This document shows, one piece after another, positions 6,504-14,707 of a stretch of 64,000 nucleotides of DNA; within the stretch, counting starts at the first letter, position 1, and every line of letters begins with the position of its first letter. Origin of the DNA: Lysobacteraceae bacterium SCN 69-320 (GTDB lineage: Bacteria; Pseudomonadota; Gammaproteobacteria; Xanthomonadales; Rhodanobacteraceae); contig MEFP01000030.1 in assembly GCA_001725155.1 (NCBI GenBank), forward strand, positions 186,001 to 250,000, written 5' to 3'. The notes below the pieces were generated by a model, which had not been told where the DNA came from, searched no databases, and was given only the letters and a program-made list of their open reading frames with translations. The translations under genes and the position numbers were made by a program.

Positions 6504-8894
6504 ATGTCGATGTTCACGCGGTACGCAGCGATTCTGGGCGGCGCACTGCTGGTGCTAGTTGGCACCGTCGCCCAGGCCGACTACGTAGACCCGCCGAGCC
6601 GGGTCGCACGGCTGAGCTTCACTCGTGGCGAGGTCAGCTTTTCGCCGGCCGGCGAAGACCAATGGGTCACCGCCATGCGCAACCGGCCGCTGATCCGCGG
6701 CGACCGGCTCTGGACCGATCGCGGCGCGCGGGCCGAACTGCAGGCGGGCAATGCAACCTTCCGTCTCGACGAAGGCAGCAGCCTGCAGATTCTCAATCTC
6801 GACGACCGTACGGCGCAGCTGGAAGTCACCCAGGGCACGCTGAACCTGCGCGTGCGCCGCATCTATGCCGACCAGATCTTCGAAGTCGACACGCCGACCC
6901 TGGCGTTCGTGATCTCGCGCCCCGGCGAATACCGCATCGACGTCGATCCGCGCGGCCGCCATACCACGGTCGCCGTCTGGGACGGCGGCGGCGAAGCGCA
7001 TGGCGAGCGCGCCAACTTCCGCATACGCGAAGGCGAAGCGATCCGCTTCTACGACACTCGCCTGCAGGACTACGAAGCATTCGACATCCCGCGTCCGGAT
7101 GATTTCGACCGCTTCTGCATGGACCGCGACCAGCGCTTCGACCGCTCCACGTCGCGCCGCTACGTTTCCGAGGATCTGATCGGCTATTCCGACCTCGACG
7201 ACTACGGCTCCTGGTCCGAAATCACGGAATACGGCAACGTCTGGTTCCCGAGCCGCGTCGCGGTCGACTGGGCGCCGTACCGTGACGGCCGTTGGATCTG
7301 GCAGGACCCCTGGGGCTGGACCTGGGTAGACGCAGCCGACTGGGGCTTCGCGCCGTTCCACTATGGCCGCTGGGTCCATGTGCGCAATCGCTGGGGCTGG
7401 ATCCCGGGCCCGGTCAGCGTGCGGCCGGTCTATGCGCCTGCGCTGGTCGCCTTCGTCGGCGGCAGCAATTTCAGCATCAGCGTGAGCACGGGCCGCCCCA
7501 TCGGCTGGTTCCCGCTGGGTCCGCGCGAGGTCTACGTGCCGCCGTATCGCGCGAGCCGCAACTACTTCACCAACGTCAACATCACCAATACGGTGATCAA
7601 CAACACCTACATCACCAACGTCTACAACGACTATTCGGGTGGTCGCGACATGCGCCGCCTGAACTACCTCAATCGCGACGTGGCCGGTGCGGTGACCGCG
7701 GTGTCCAGCGACGCGTTCGTCAATTCGCGCTCGGTGCGCCAGCAAATGGTCGCGGTCAACCGCGACGTGGCTGCGCGCGCCGAGGTCACGCCGATCGCCG
7801 CGTTCGCGCCGAATGCGCGCAGCGTGATCGGCAGCGAACGTGCCGCGACCGCCAAGCCGCAGCGTGAAGTGTTCGAGCGCGCCGTAGTCGCGCGCACTGC
7901 CCCGCCGGCCGCTCCGGTGCCGTTCGCCGAACGCCAGGCCGTGCTGGAGCGCTCGCCGGGCCGCGGCATCAGCGACGACGCGATGGCCAACCTGCGCACG
8001 CCGCGCGGCGGTCCTGCCGCGCAGGCGCCCGAGCGCATTCGTGTGGTCGGCGACGGCGCCGCGAACACGCGCAGCGCCGATGCGGAACGTGTCGAGCGCG
8101 GCGGCCCGCAGCGTGAAGGCCGCGCGACCGGCGGATCGCCGGGTCGCACCACGCCGGAAGATCGCGGCAGCGCGGCGGGTCGTACGGCGAGCCCGGACGA
8201 TCGCGGCGGCACGCCGCCGGCGCGCACGCCGGTCATCCGCAGCGACGGCACGATGACGCCGCCGCAGCGCGAGTTCACCCGACCGGGCGACCGCGCCGGC
8301 GAGACGCAGCGCAACGATGCGCCGGGCCGCGTGCGCCGCGACGACGCGCCGAGCATCCAGCGCCAGGACACGCCGGCACCGGCCGCGCGCGACGATGCAC
8401 CGGCCCGCGTGCGTCGTGCCGAACCGCAGCAGTTCCAGCGTGAGGAGGCGCCGCAGCAACTCCAGCGCGAGGATTCCCCGCCGCCGGCCCGCGTGCGCCG
8501 TGCCGAACCGCAGCAGTTCCAGCGTGAGGAGACGCCGCAGCAATTCCAGCGCGAGGATTCCCCGCCGCCGGCCCGCGTGCGCCGTGCCGAACCGCAGCAG
8601 TTCCAGCGCGAGGAGGCGCCGCAGCAACTCCAGCGCGAGGATTCCCCGCCGCCGGCCCGCGTGCGTCGCGCCGAACCGCAACAGTTCCAGCGCCAGGAAG
8701 CGCCGCCGCGCGTCGAACGCGCTCCGGAGGTCCGCGAGCAGCCGCGCTTCGAGCGTCGCGAGCAGCCGGCCCCGCAGCCCGAACAGCGCGCCGCGCCGCC
8801 GCAACAGGAACGCCGTCGCGGCAACGAGGACAACGAGAAGGCCAAGAGCCGCGACGAGGGCGGAGAAGACAACGGCCGTCGCCGCCGCGAATGA
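6504..8894 (+). CDS. Secreted FecR-domain/DUF6600-type protein with repetitive C-terminus, 796 aa
   Basis: A signal peptide is evident (hydrophobic YAAILGGALLVLVGTVAQA, cleavage near residue 25). Residues 35-150 form a FecR-like beta domain (VARLSFTRGEVSFSPAGEDQ, AELQAGNATFRLDEGSSLQI, LNLRVRRI). A Trp/Gly-rich region at about 250-310 (WAPYRDGRWIWQDPWGWTWV, YGRWVHVRNRWGWIPGP) is typical of DUF6600 proteins. An Asn/Thr-rich strand section follows (NITNTVINNTYITNV). From about residue 430 the protein is low-complexity, rich in Arg, Pro, Gln and Glu, including 28-residue repeats. There is no membrane helix after the signal, so this is not a FecR-type sigma regulator. It is probably periplasmic or surface-exposed and of unknown function. 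A GGAGGAG ribosome site precedes the ATG by 7 bases. Confidence 0.88.
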   Translation: MSMFTRYAAILGGALLVLVGTVAQADYVDPPSRVARLSFTRGEVSFSPAGEDQWVTAMRNRPLIRGDRLWTDRGARAELQAGNATFRLDEGSSLQILNLDDRTAQLEVTQGTLNLRVRRIYADQIFEVDTPTLAFVISRPGEYRIDVDPRGRHTTVAVWDGGGEAHGERANFRIREGEAIRFYDTRLQDYEAFDIPRPDDFDRFCMDRDQRFDRSTSRRYVSEDLIGYSDLDDYGSWSEITEYGNVWFPSRVAVDWAPYRDGRWIWQDPWGWTWVDAADWGFAPFHYGRWVHVRNRWGWIPGPVSVRPVYAPALVAFVGGSNFSISVSTGRPIGWFPLGPREVYVPPYRASRNYFTNVNITNTVINNTYITNVYNDYSGGRDMRRLNYLNRDVAGAVTAVSSDAFVNSRSVRQQMVAVNRDVAARAEVTPIAAFAPNARSVIGSERAATAKPQREVFERAVVARTAPPAAPVPFAERQAVLERSPGRGISDDAMANLRTPRGGPAAQAPERIRVVGDGAANTRSADAERVERGGPQREGRATGGSPGRTTPEDRGSAAGRTASPDDRGGTPPARTPVIRSDGTMTPPQREFTRPGDRAGETQRNDAPGRVRRDDAPSIQRQDTPAPAARDDAPARVRRAEPQQFQREEAPQQLQREDSPPPARVRRAEPQQFQREETPQQFQREDSPPPARVRRAEPQQFQREEAPQQLQREDSPPPARVRRAEPQQFQRQEAPPRVERAPEVREQPRFERREQPAPQPEQRAAPPQQERRRGNEDNEKAKSRDEGGEDNGRRRRE
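8403..8705 (+). repeat. 84-bp tandem repeat inside the FecR/DUF6600 gene (about 3.6 copies)
   Basis: Units begin at 8403, 8487, 8571 and 8655, spaced by exactly 84 bases, so reading frame is kept and each unit encodes 28 residues (ARVRRAEPQQFQREE, then APQQLQREDSPPP). Differences between copies are mostly third-position changes such as GTGCGTCGT versus GTGCGCCGT, showing selection for the protein sequence. The repeat is a probable site of copy-number variation. Confidence 0.93.
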
Positions 8895-8915
8895 ATCATC
8901 GCTTGGCCCCCCGAA

Positions 8916-8940
8916 GGGCGGACTCCGGTCCGCCCTTTTT
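8916..8940 (+). terminator. Rho-independent terminator after the FecR/DUF6600 gene
   Basis: A perfect 8-bp stem GGGCGGAC/GTCCGCCC with a TCCG loop is followed directly by TTTTT. It lies 21 bases after the stop at 8894 and upstream of thiS, so thiS should be transcribed from its own promoter. Confidence 0.88.
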
Positions 8941-8995
8941 ATTTGCCGCAGTGCCGGGCTCGCCGGCCGCCGGCCGGATCGGCGACAATCCGCGC

Positions 8996-9196
8996 ATGGA
9001 AATTCTGCTCAACGGCGCTCCGCACGCCTGTTCCGACGACACGACCCTGGCCCGCCTGCTCGCCGACAACGGCTATGCCGGTCGCCGCATCGCCGTGGAA
9101 ATCAACCGCAACATCATTCCGCGCAGCGCGCATGAAACGACCCGCCTGCAGCCGCACGATCGCGTCGAAGTCGTGCACGCGATGGGCGGCGGCTGA
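8996..9196 (+). CDS. thiS: Sulfur carrier protein ThiS
   Basis: This 66-residue ubiquitin-like protein starts MEILLNGAPHACSDDTTLAR and ends HAMGGG. It contains the family features RRIAVEINRNIIPRS and HDRVEVVHAMGG. ThiS carries sulfur as a C-terminal thiocarboxylate for synthesis of the thiazole ring of thiamine, after adenylation by ThiF or MoeB, which are not in this window. The tail has three glycines instead of the usual two; the thiocarboxylate must form on the last one. The ATG at 8996 gives the usual family length, although the frame is open to 8891. It lies 237 bases upstream of thiG. No TPP riboswitch could be recognised upstream. Confidence 0.93.
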   Translation: MEILLNGAPHACSDDTTLARLLADNGYAGRRIAVEINRNIIPRSAHETTRLQPHDRVEVVHAMGGG

Positions 9197-9247
9197 CCGG
9201 ACGGCGGCTTCGACCGGGCCCGTTCCCGGCGTCCATCGAGGTTTTCC

Positions 9248-9279
9248 GGCAAGCAGGCAAGCAGGCAAGCAGGCAAGCA
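9248..9279 (+). repeat. Four perfect 8-bp tandem repeats between thiS and thiG
   Basis: GGCAAGCA is repeated four times head to tail in the 237-base gap between thiS and thiG. It is a short slippage-prone repeat with no coding function that I can see. The remainder of the gap shows no gene. Confidence 0.85.
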
Positions 9280-9433
9280 CAGGAATTGCACACGCCCGCG
9301 GCATCCGGGCGGATGCACGCCGCTGCCCGATCGGCGCGGCGCAACCCGGCCTGAACGCCGGCACAGCAATCATTTCCCAGAGCCCGGGGCGCGCTTGCTA
9401 CCATTCTGCCCTTTCCCTGCTGCGCCTCTTCCA

Positions 9434-10225
9434 ATGACTGCGACGCCTTCCGATCTTCTCGTCATCGCCGGCAAGCCTTACCGGTCCCGTCTGCTGACCG
9501 GCACCGGCAAGTTCAAGGATCTCGAGGAGACGCGGCTGGCGACCGAAGCCGCCGGCGCGGAAATCGTCACGGTCGCGATCCGGCGCAGCAACATCGGCCA
9601 GGATCCCGGCCAGCCCAACCTGCTCGACGTGCTGCCGCCGTCGCGCTACACCATCCTGCCGAATACGGCCGGCTGCTATACGGCCGACGACGCCGTACGC
9701 ACCTGCCGCCTCGCGCGCGAACTGCTGGACGGCCACGACCTGGTCAAACTCGAAGTGCTCGGCGACCAGCGCACCCTGTTTCCGGACGTGGTGCAGACCC
9801 TGCAGGCCGCCGAGACTCTGGTGCGCGAAGGCTTCAAGGTCATGGTCTACACCTCCGACGATCCGATCCTGGCCAAGCGCCTGGAGGAAATCGGCTGCGT
9901 CGCGGTCATGCCGCTCGCCGCGCCGATCGGCTCGGGCCTGGGCATACAGAACCGCTGGAATCTTCTGGAAATTGTGGAGAACGCGAAAGTTCCCATCCTC
10001 GTCGATGCCGGCGTCGGCACGGCGTCGGACGCGGCCGTCGCGATGGAGCTCGGTTGCGACGGCGTGCTCATGAACACGGCGATCGCCGGCGCACGCCAGC
10101 CCGTGCTGATGGCCAGCGCAATGCGCAAGGCCATCGAAGCCGGCCGCGAAGCATTCCTGGCCGGCCGCATTCCGCGCAAGCGCTATGCCTCGGCATCCAG
10201 CCCGATCGACGGAACCCTGGGCTGA
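9434..10225 (+). CDS. thiG: Thiazole synthase ThiG
   Basis: This 263-residue TIM-barrel enzyme condenses 1-deoxy-D-xylulose 5-phosphate, dehydroglycine and ThiS thiocarboxylate to the thiamine thiazole phosphate. Signature segments are present: [49 protein letters not shown], the LVKLEVLGD motif with the Schiff-base lysine, and [20 protein letters not shown]-like and [14 protein letters not shown] at the phosphate-binding end. The ATG at 9434 fits the family length; the frame is open upstream to 9395. Its stop overlaps the trmB start by one base (TGATG), so the two are coupled. Glycine oxidase ThiO or ThiH, needed to supply dehydroglycine, is not in this window. Confidence 0.96.
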   Translation: MTATPSDLLVIAGKPYRSRLLTGTGKFKDLEETRLATEAAGAEIVTVAIRRSNIGQDPGQPNLLDVLPPSRYTILPNTAGCYTADDAVRTCRLARELLDGHDLVKLEVLGDQRTLFPDVVQTLQAAETLVREGFKVMVYTSDDPILAKRLEEIGCVAVMPLAAPIGSGLGIQNRWNLLEIVENAKVPILVDAGVGTASDAAVAMELGCDGVLMNTAIAGARQPVLMASAMRKAIEAGREAFLAGRIPRKRYASASSPIDGTLG

Positions 10226-10929
10226 TGCAGGGCGAGGACGACAACGGCGACGCGAAGCCGCAGCGCCGAATCCGCAGCTTCGTGCTGCGCCAGGGCCGCA
10301 TCACCGACGCGCAACAGCGTGCGTTCGGCGCGCACTGGGCGCGCTTCGGGCTGGACTTCAGCGGCGCGCCGCGCGATCTCACGCAGGTGTTCGGCAACGC
10401 CGCGCCGGTCGCGCTGGAGATCGGCTTCGGCAACGGCGAGCAACTGGTCTGGGGCGCGCAGCAAGAACCCGGGCGCAATTTCATCGGCATCGAGGTGCAT
10501 CGCCCCGGCGTCGGCCGCGTGCTGAACGCTCTGGCTGCGGCGAATGCGGACAACGTGCGCGTCTACCACCACGACGCGGTCGAGGTGCTGCAGCAGGAGA
10601 TCGCCCCGGCCAGCCTGGACCAGGTGCGCATCTATTTCCCCGATCCCTGGCACAAGAAGAAGCACAACAAGCGCCGCCTCGTGCAGGCGCCGCTGCTGCA
10701 GCTGCTGGCCTCGCGCGTGCGCCGGGGCGGCAGCTTGCATATGGCGACCGACTGGGCGGACTATGCCGAGCAGATGCTCGCCGTCGCCGATGCGGATCCG
10801 TCCTGGCGCAACCGCGCCGGCAGCGGCCACTACGCGGAACGGCCCGGCTGGCGCACGCAGACGCATTTCGAACAGCGCGGCCTGCGACTGGGCCACGGTG
10901 TCTGGGATCTGCTCTACGAGCGCGTCTGA
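10225..10929 (+). CDS. trmB: tRNA (guanine-N7-)-methyltransferase TrmB
   Basis: This 234-residue SAM-dependent enzyme makes m7G46 in the variable loop of tRNAs. It contains the SAM-binding motif [27 protein letters not shown], and the diagnostic [18 protein letters not shown] box that gives the catalytic Asp and the tRNA contact, then [15 protein letters not shown]. The basic N-terminus [18 protein letters not shown] is typical. The start overlaps the thiG stop. The pairing of thiG with trmB is common in beta- and gammaproteobacteria. Confidence 0.96.
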   Translation: MQGEDDNGDAKPQRRIRSFVLRQGRITDAQQRAFGAHWARFGLDFSGAPRDLTQVFGNAAPVALEIGFGNGEQLVWGAQQEPGRNFIGIEVHRPGVGRVLNALAAANADNVRVYHHDAVEVLQQEIAPASLDQVRIYFPDPWHKKKHNKRRLVQAPLLQLLASRVRRGGSLHMATDWADYAEQMLAVADADPSWRNRAGSGHYAERPGWRTQTHFEQRGLRLGHGVWDLLYERV

Positions 10930-10953
10930 CCGCAAAGGACGTCGACCGGAGAC

Positions 10954-12801
10954 ATGGAATACGGACTGACCCTGACCACCGACATGATGCTCGTGTTCGG
11001 GCTGGTCGTCTTCACCGTACTGATGCTGGTGCTGGAATGGATCCGCGCCGACGTCGTTGCGCTGCTCGTCATCGTCTGCATCGGCGTGACCGGCCTGCTG
11101 CCGGTGGAACAACTGTTCGACGGCTTCGCCGGTAACGCCGTGATCTCGCTGATCGCGGTCATGATCATGGGCGCCGGACTGGATCGCACCGGCGTGCTGA
11201 ACAAGGCTGCGAGCCTGATCCTGCGCGTATCCAACGGCGTGGAGTCGCGCCTGTCGCTCGCCATCAACGTGATGGCCGGCGCGCTGACTTCGATCATGCA
11301 GAGCCAGGCCCTGGCCGCGCTGCTGCTGCCGGTGGCCTCGCGCGTGTCGGCGCGCACCGGCGTGCCGCTCAAGCGCCTGCTGCTGCCGATGGTCTGCATG
11401 ATCCTGGCCGGCACCAACGTCACGATGATTTCCAACTCGCCGCTGATCCTGCTCAACGACCTCATCGTCAGCGCGAACCGCAACCTGCCGCCGGGCGCGG
11501 ACACGATCACGCCGTTCAGCCTGTTCGCGATCGCGCCGATCGGGCTGCCGCTGCTGTTCGTCGGCCTGGCCTATTTCTTCTTTTTCACGCGCAAGCTGCT
11601 GCCCGACGAGGAGAGCAAGCAGAAGGTCACGCCGGGCCGCACCGAGACCTACTTCGCCGAGACCTACGGCATCGACGGCGAAGTCATGGAGCTGACCGTC
11701 ACGGCCGAGAGCCCGCTGGTCGGCATGAGCGTCGGCGAGGTCGAGCAGATGCGCGGCGCGCCGCTGATCCTCGCGATGAAGAACGGCAACGAGTCGCGCC
11801 TGGCGCCGCCGGCCGACCAGATGATCTGGGTCGGCACTGTGCTCGGCGTGCTCGGCCCACGCGACCAGGTCAACGATTTCGCGCAGAACCAGCTGCTGCG
11901 CGTGCAGAGCCGTCTGCGCCAGTTCGGCGACATGTTCAATCCGGGCCGCGCCGGCATTTCCGAAGCGGTGATTCCGCCGAACTCGCGCTACGTCAAGCGC
12001 GTGCTCGGCGACATCCGCATGCGCAAGCACTACGGCATCAGCGTGCTCGCGGTGTACCGCGGCGAGCAGGTGTTCCGCGAGGACGTGCGCAAGGTCGCGC
12101 TGCGCGCCGGCGACACCTTGGTGCTGCACAGTTCCTGGCGCGATCTGGTCCACGCGGCCGAGGACCGCGACTTCGTCGTCGTGACCGACATTCCCAAGGA
12201 AGAAGCGCGGCCGGCCAAGCTCTGGCACGCGCTGATCTTCTTCGCGCTGGCCATGCTGCTGGGCCTGTTCACGAGCATGAAGCTGTCGGTGGCCATGCTG
12301 ACCGGCGCGGTCGGCATGCTGCTGGCCGGCGTGCTGACGATGGACGAGGCCTATGCGGCGATCAACTGGAAGACCATTTTCACCCTGGCCTGCCTGATCC
12401 CGCTGGGCTGGGCCATGGACACGACCGGCGCTGCCGCCTGGGTCGCCCAGGAAGTGCTGATCTACCTCGGCGCCTGGCCGCAGTGGGCGCTGCAGGCCGT
12501 CATCGCGGTGCTCGCGCTGTTCTTCGCCCAGGTCATCTCCAACGTCGGCGCAACGGTGATGATGGTGCCGATGGCGATCAACATCGCGCTGGCCTCCAAC
12601 GGCAATCCGGCGGTGTATGCGCTGATCGTCGCGATCTCCACGTCCAACACCTTCGTCATCGCGAACGCCAACCCGGTGCTGACCATCGTCGGCGGCCCCG
12701 GCGGCTACCGCCGGCGCGATTTCTGGCGCGTGGGCCTGCCGCTGACGGCGCTGCTGCTGATCACCCTGCTGCTGTCGGTGAACTGGTTGTTCCAGCGCTG
12801 A
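10954..12801 (+). CDS. SLC13/DASS-family permease with two TrkA-C (RCK_C) domains
   Basis: This 615-residue inner-membrane transporter has two blocks of membrane helices. The first covers residues 1-205 (LVFGLVVFTVLMLVLEWI, IAVMIMGAGLDRTGVLNKAA, MCMILAGTNVTMISNSPLIL). The second covers about 430-615 (FFALAMLLGLFTSMKLSVAM, FFAQVISNVGATVMMVPMAI, ISTSNTFVIANANPVLTIVG). Between them, residues 230-410 hold two cytoplasmic TrkA-C domains (VMELTVTAESPLVGMSVGEV, LRAGDTLVLHSSWRDL). This layout matches the YbiR/SLC13 anion:sodium symporter group. The substrate cannot be told from sequence; sulfate, thiosulfate or dicarboxylates are all possible. It lies 24 bases after trmB behind a CCGGAGA ribosome site, and may be co-transcribed. 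Confidence 0.9.
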   Translation: MEYGLTLTTDMMLVFGLVVFTVLMLVLEWIRADVVALLVIVCIGVTGLLPVEQLFDGFAGNAVISLIAVMIMGAGLDRTGVLNKAASLILRVSNGVESRLSLAINVMAGALTSIMQSQALAALLLPVASRVSARTGVPLKRLLLPMVCMILAGTNVTMISNSPLILLNDLIVSANRNLPPGADTITPFSLFAIAPIGLPLLFVGLAYFFFFTRKLLPDEESKQKVTPGRTETYFAETYGIDGEVMELTVTAESPLVGMSVGEVEQMRGAPLILAMKNGNESRLAPPADQMIWVGTVLGVLGPRDQVNDFAQNQLLRVQSRLRQFGDMFNPGRAGISEAVIPPNSRYVKRVLGDIRMRKHYGISVLAVYRGEQVFREDVRKVALRAGDTLVLHSSWRDLVHAAEDRDFVVVTDIPKEEARPAKLWHALIFFALAMLLGLFTSMKLSVAMLTGAVGMLLAGVLTMDEAYAAINWKTIFTLACLIPLGWAMDTTGAAAWVAQEVLIYLGAWPQWALQAVIAVLALFFAQVISNVGATVMMVPMAINIALASNGNPAVYALIVAISTSNTFVIANANPVLTIVGGPGGYRRRDFWRVGLPLTALLLITLLLSVNWLFQR

Positions 12802-13023
12802 CGCGCCCGGATTTGGGAATCGCAACGCAGATTGAGGTCATGGTCCGCTCGCTAACGCTTTTCCCGATTCTCCATCCCCGATTCCCGACCGCAGGTCGTG
12901 ATGAGCGCAGCGAGCCGCACCATCGAGGCGTCCACGCTGGCCGATGTCCGGCCACGCAATGCCGTATGTGGGTGGGATCGCGACGATTTCGGTGGCATTT
13001 TTTTGCGACGACGACGCGGTAAT

Positions 13024-13050
13024 GTTGCGGTTCGCTGCGCTCACTGCAAC
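13024..13050. repeat. REP-like dispersed palindrome, copy 1
   Basis: This is a 27-bp imperfect palindrome with arms GTTGCGGT and a matching CTGCAAC side around CGCTGCGCTCA. Close copies occur at 54225-54251 and 54355-54382 and a weaker one at 50748-50773, all in intergenic space. This copy lies just after the SLC13 gene, next to the Rieske stop. The rest of 12802-13023 holds no gene that I can support. Confidence 0.7.
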
Positions 13051-13395
13051 CTACTGCAGCACGACCACCCCATCGACGACACGCAACGGCATCGGCACGA
13101 GGCCGTTGCGGCAGGGGCCGGCGATGACGGCGCCGCTGGTCACGTCGAAGGTCGCGCCATGGGCGGCGCAGATCACGCTGGCGTCCTTGACCAGGAACTT
13201 GCCGGGCGACCAGTCCAGGCGCCGGCCCGCGTGCGGACACTCGTTGTGGTAGGCGAAGATCCGTTCGCCGCGGCGCAGCAGGATCAGGTTGAAACCGCCG
13301 GTACTGCTGTCGATGTCGACGGCGATCGCCCCGCCGTCCGGCACGTCGTCGAGGCGGCACAGCGCCCTGCCGCCTTCGGCACTGACTTCAAGCAC
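13051..13395 (-). CDS. Rieske [2Fe-2S] protein, 114 aa
   Basis: The small protein carries both halves of a Rieske cluster site: CPH in YHNECPHAGRRLDW and CxxH in VICAAHGATFD, the second including the G-A-T-F of the third loop. The two ligand pairs (Cys/His each) bind a 2Fe-2S cluster. It has the size of stand-alone ferredoxin-like components such as those that serve dioxygenases or nitrite-reductase small subunits. No oxygenase gene is nearby. The start is uncertain: a GTG at 13395 gives the natural N-terminus before EVSAEGGRALCRLDDVPDG, but the frame is open to 13470, which would overlap the divergent gene. Confidence 0.85.
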   Translation of the reverse strand: MLEVSAEGGRALCRLDDVPDGGAIAVDIDSSTGGFNLILLRRGERIFAYHNECPHAGRRLDWSPGKFLVKDASVICAAHGATFDVTSGAVIAGPCRNGLVPMPLRVVDGVVVLQ

Positions 13396-13460
13396 TTGAG
13401 TTGCTTCCGGAAATCCCCACACTGGGTGCCTGCATGATGCCACACGGAGTCGACCTGCCC

Positions 13461-13754
13461 ATGGCCGCAAGCCTGTTCCGCTCGCCGCGCAGCCGCCATC
13501 CCCTGCTGCGGGTGCTTTCGGCGCTGATCGGCCTCGTCCTGGTCGGCGCGGCGCTCGTGTTCGGCTTTTTCCTCGTGCTCGGCCTTGCCGCGGTCGGCGC
13601 GGCGATCTGGGCCGTGCGCCAGTTCAACCGCCCGGCCACGCCGGCGGCGGCCACGACAGCCCAGCCGCGCGCGACGGCACAGCCTGCTTCGGCCGGCGGC
13701 GTCATCGAAGGCGAATTCGTCGTCGTGCGCGAACCGGCGACGCCGTCGCGCTGA
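13461..13754 (+). CDS. Small membrane protein, 97 aa, unknown
   Basis: After a short basic N-terminus (MAASLFRSPRSRHPLLRV) there is a strongly hydrophobic segment of about 40 residues (LSALIGLVLVGAALVFGFFL, VLGLAAVGAAIWAV) that can form two membrane helices, then an Ala/Thr/Pro linker and a C-terminal GGVIEGEFVVVRE. The ATG at 13461 is preferred over upstream in-frame starts at 13401 because of a GGAG site. It diverges from the Rieske gene and converges on rimI, ending 6 bases from the rimI stop. Function unknown. Confidence 0.7.
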   Translation: MAASLFRSPRSRHPLLRVLSALIGLVLVGAALVFGFFLVLGLAAVGAAIWAVRQFNRPATPAAATTAQPRATAQPASAGGVIEGEFVVVREPATPSR

Positions 13755-13760
13755 ACCGCC

Positions 13761-14243
13761 TCACTCGCTGCCCGGGGGCAGCAGCTCCAGCGCCATGACG
13801 ATCGCGTCCTCGCGGCCGTTCCTGGCCGGGTAGTAGTTCGGGCGCCGGCCGATCTCGTTGAAGCCCAGGGTGTGATAGAGCTGCATCGCGCGCGGGTTCG
13901 ATGGCCTTACTTCGAGAAAGATCCGTTCCGCACCGTGCCAGCGCGCCAGGTCCATGAGCCGGCGCATGAGCCGGCGTCCGTGTCCTTCGCCCTGTGCTTC
14001 CGGCGCCACGCAGACATTCAGCACATGCGCTTCGCCGGCGGCGACCGACAGCACGCCGTAGCCGATGACGGCCTGCTCGCGCACGAGCACCCAGCAGTTG
14101 TAGCCGGCGCGCAGGCAGTCGCGGAAGATGCCTTCGCTCCACGGAAACTCGTAGGCGCGCGCCTCGACCGCGGCGACCGCGGCCACGTCTTCCAGGCGCA
14201 GCGGGCGCATTTCCGGCAGGCCGGATTTCAGGATGGCGACCAT
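13761..14243 (-). CDS. rimI: Ribosomal protein S18 alanine N-acetyltransferase RimI
   Basis: This is a 160-residue GNAT-fold acetyltransferase. Motif A, the acetyl-CoA pyrophosphate loop, is VCVAPEAQGEGHGRRLMRRL. Further family features are AYEFPWSEGIFRDCLRAGYN near the N-terminus and LEVRPSNPRAMQLYHTLGF, which is the RimI signature, followed by RRPNYYPARNGREDAIVMAL. RimI acetylates the N-terminus of ribosomal protein S18. Its start overlaps the end of the holD-like gene by 16 bases, the same holD-rimI order as in Escherichia coli. It is the last gene of the long minus-strand operon. Confidence 0.95.
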   Translation of the reverse strand: MVAILKSGLPEMRPLRLEDVAAVAAVEARAYEFPWSEGIFRDCLRAGYNCWVLVREQAVIGYGVLSVAAGEAHVLNVCVAPEAQGEGHGRRLMRRLMDLARWHGAERIFLEVRPSNPRAMQLYHTLGFNEIGRRPNYYPARNGREDAIVMALELLPPGSE

Positions 14244-14707
14244 GTCTGTCCTCGCAGATGCCGGCGCAGCGGCCGCAGCGCCTGCCACAGCAGGCGCTTG
14301 GCCATCGCGTTGCCGCGCCATTGCGCCGGCGCAGCCGTGACGACGATGGTCGCCGCCTGCTGCGCCGCCGTCGGCAGCCCGGCGCCGAGCACGCGCGCGA
14401 GCGGCTGGCCGAGCACGAGAAACGCCGCCGCATTCTCGTCGAGTTCGGGCAGGCGTCCGTCGCGCGGCACCTGCCAGTGCAGCGCCGCCTCGGGCACGCC
14501 GAGCGCGCCGGCGATCAGCGCCGCAACCGTGCCGGCCGGCTGTTCGCAGATCACCGCGACGCGGGCACCGGCGCCGGCCGTTGCCGTCTCGGCCTCGACC
14601 GGCGCCGATGCGGCCGGGTCCGCGGCGCGCGAGCGCAGGCGGTAGGCGACCACGCCCATCGCGTCGAGCTGACGCAGGCGCAGCGCCGACAGCGCGACCG
14701 CGCTCAT
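14228..14707 (-). CDS. holD: HolD-like protein (putative DNA polymerase III psi subunit), 159 aa
   Basis: The N-terminus ALSALRLRQLDAMGVVAYRL resembles that of HolD (RDWQLQQLGITQWSLR in E. coli). The C-terminal RGNAMAKRLLWQALRPLRRH resembles the HolD NPTARAALWQQI region. Between them is an Ala/Pro-rich linker and a Rossmann-like stretch with EQPAGTVAALIAG and AAFLVLGQPLARVL. Psi links the clamp loader chi subunit to the rest and helps contact SSB. HolD is poorly conserved in sequence, so the call rests partly on synteny with rimI, which directly follows. The ATG overlaps the lipoprotein gene stop by 4 bases. Confidence 0.6.
   Translation of the reverse strand: MSAVALSALRLRQLDAMGVVAYRLRSRAADPAASAPVEAETATAGAGARVAVICEQPAGTVAALIAGALGVPEAALHWQVPRDGRLPELDENAAAFLVLGQPLARVLGAGLPTAAQQAATIVVTAAPAQWRGNAMAKRLLWQALRPLRRHLRGQTWSPS

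Noticed and set aside
6555-8804. 749-codon minus-strand frame opposite the FecR/DUF6600 gene
   Set aside because: Repeats of Leu/Arg/Ala reflect the plus-strand repeat; no start signal or motif.
8941-8995. Possible TPP riboswitch before thiS
   Set aside because: The gap after the terminator is only about 55 bases and lacks the conserved CUGAGA and related elements.
9248-9279. Possible CRISPR-like array from short direct repeats
   Set aside because: Repeats are 8 bases long and contiguous without spacers.
10183-12825. 880-codon minus-strand frame opposite trmB and the SLC13 permease
   Set aside because: His/Gln/Arg-rich low-complexity translation; both plus-strand genes are clearly real.
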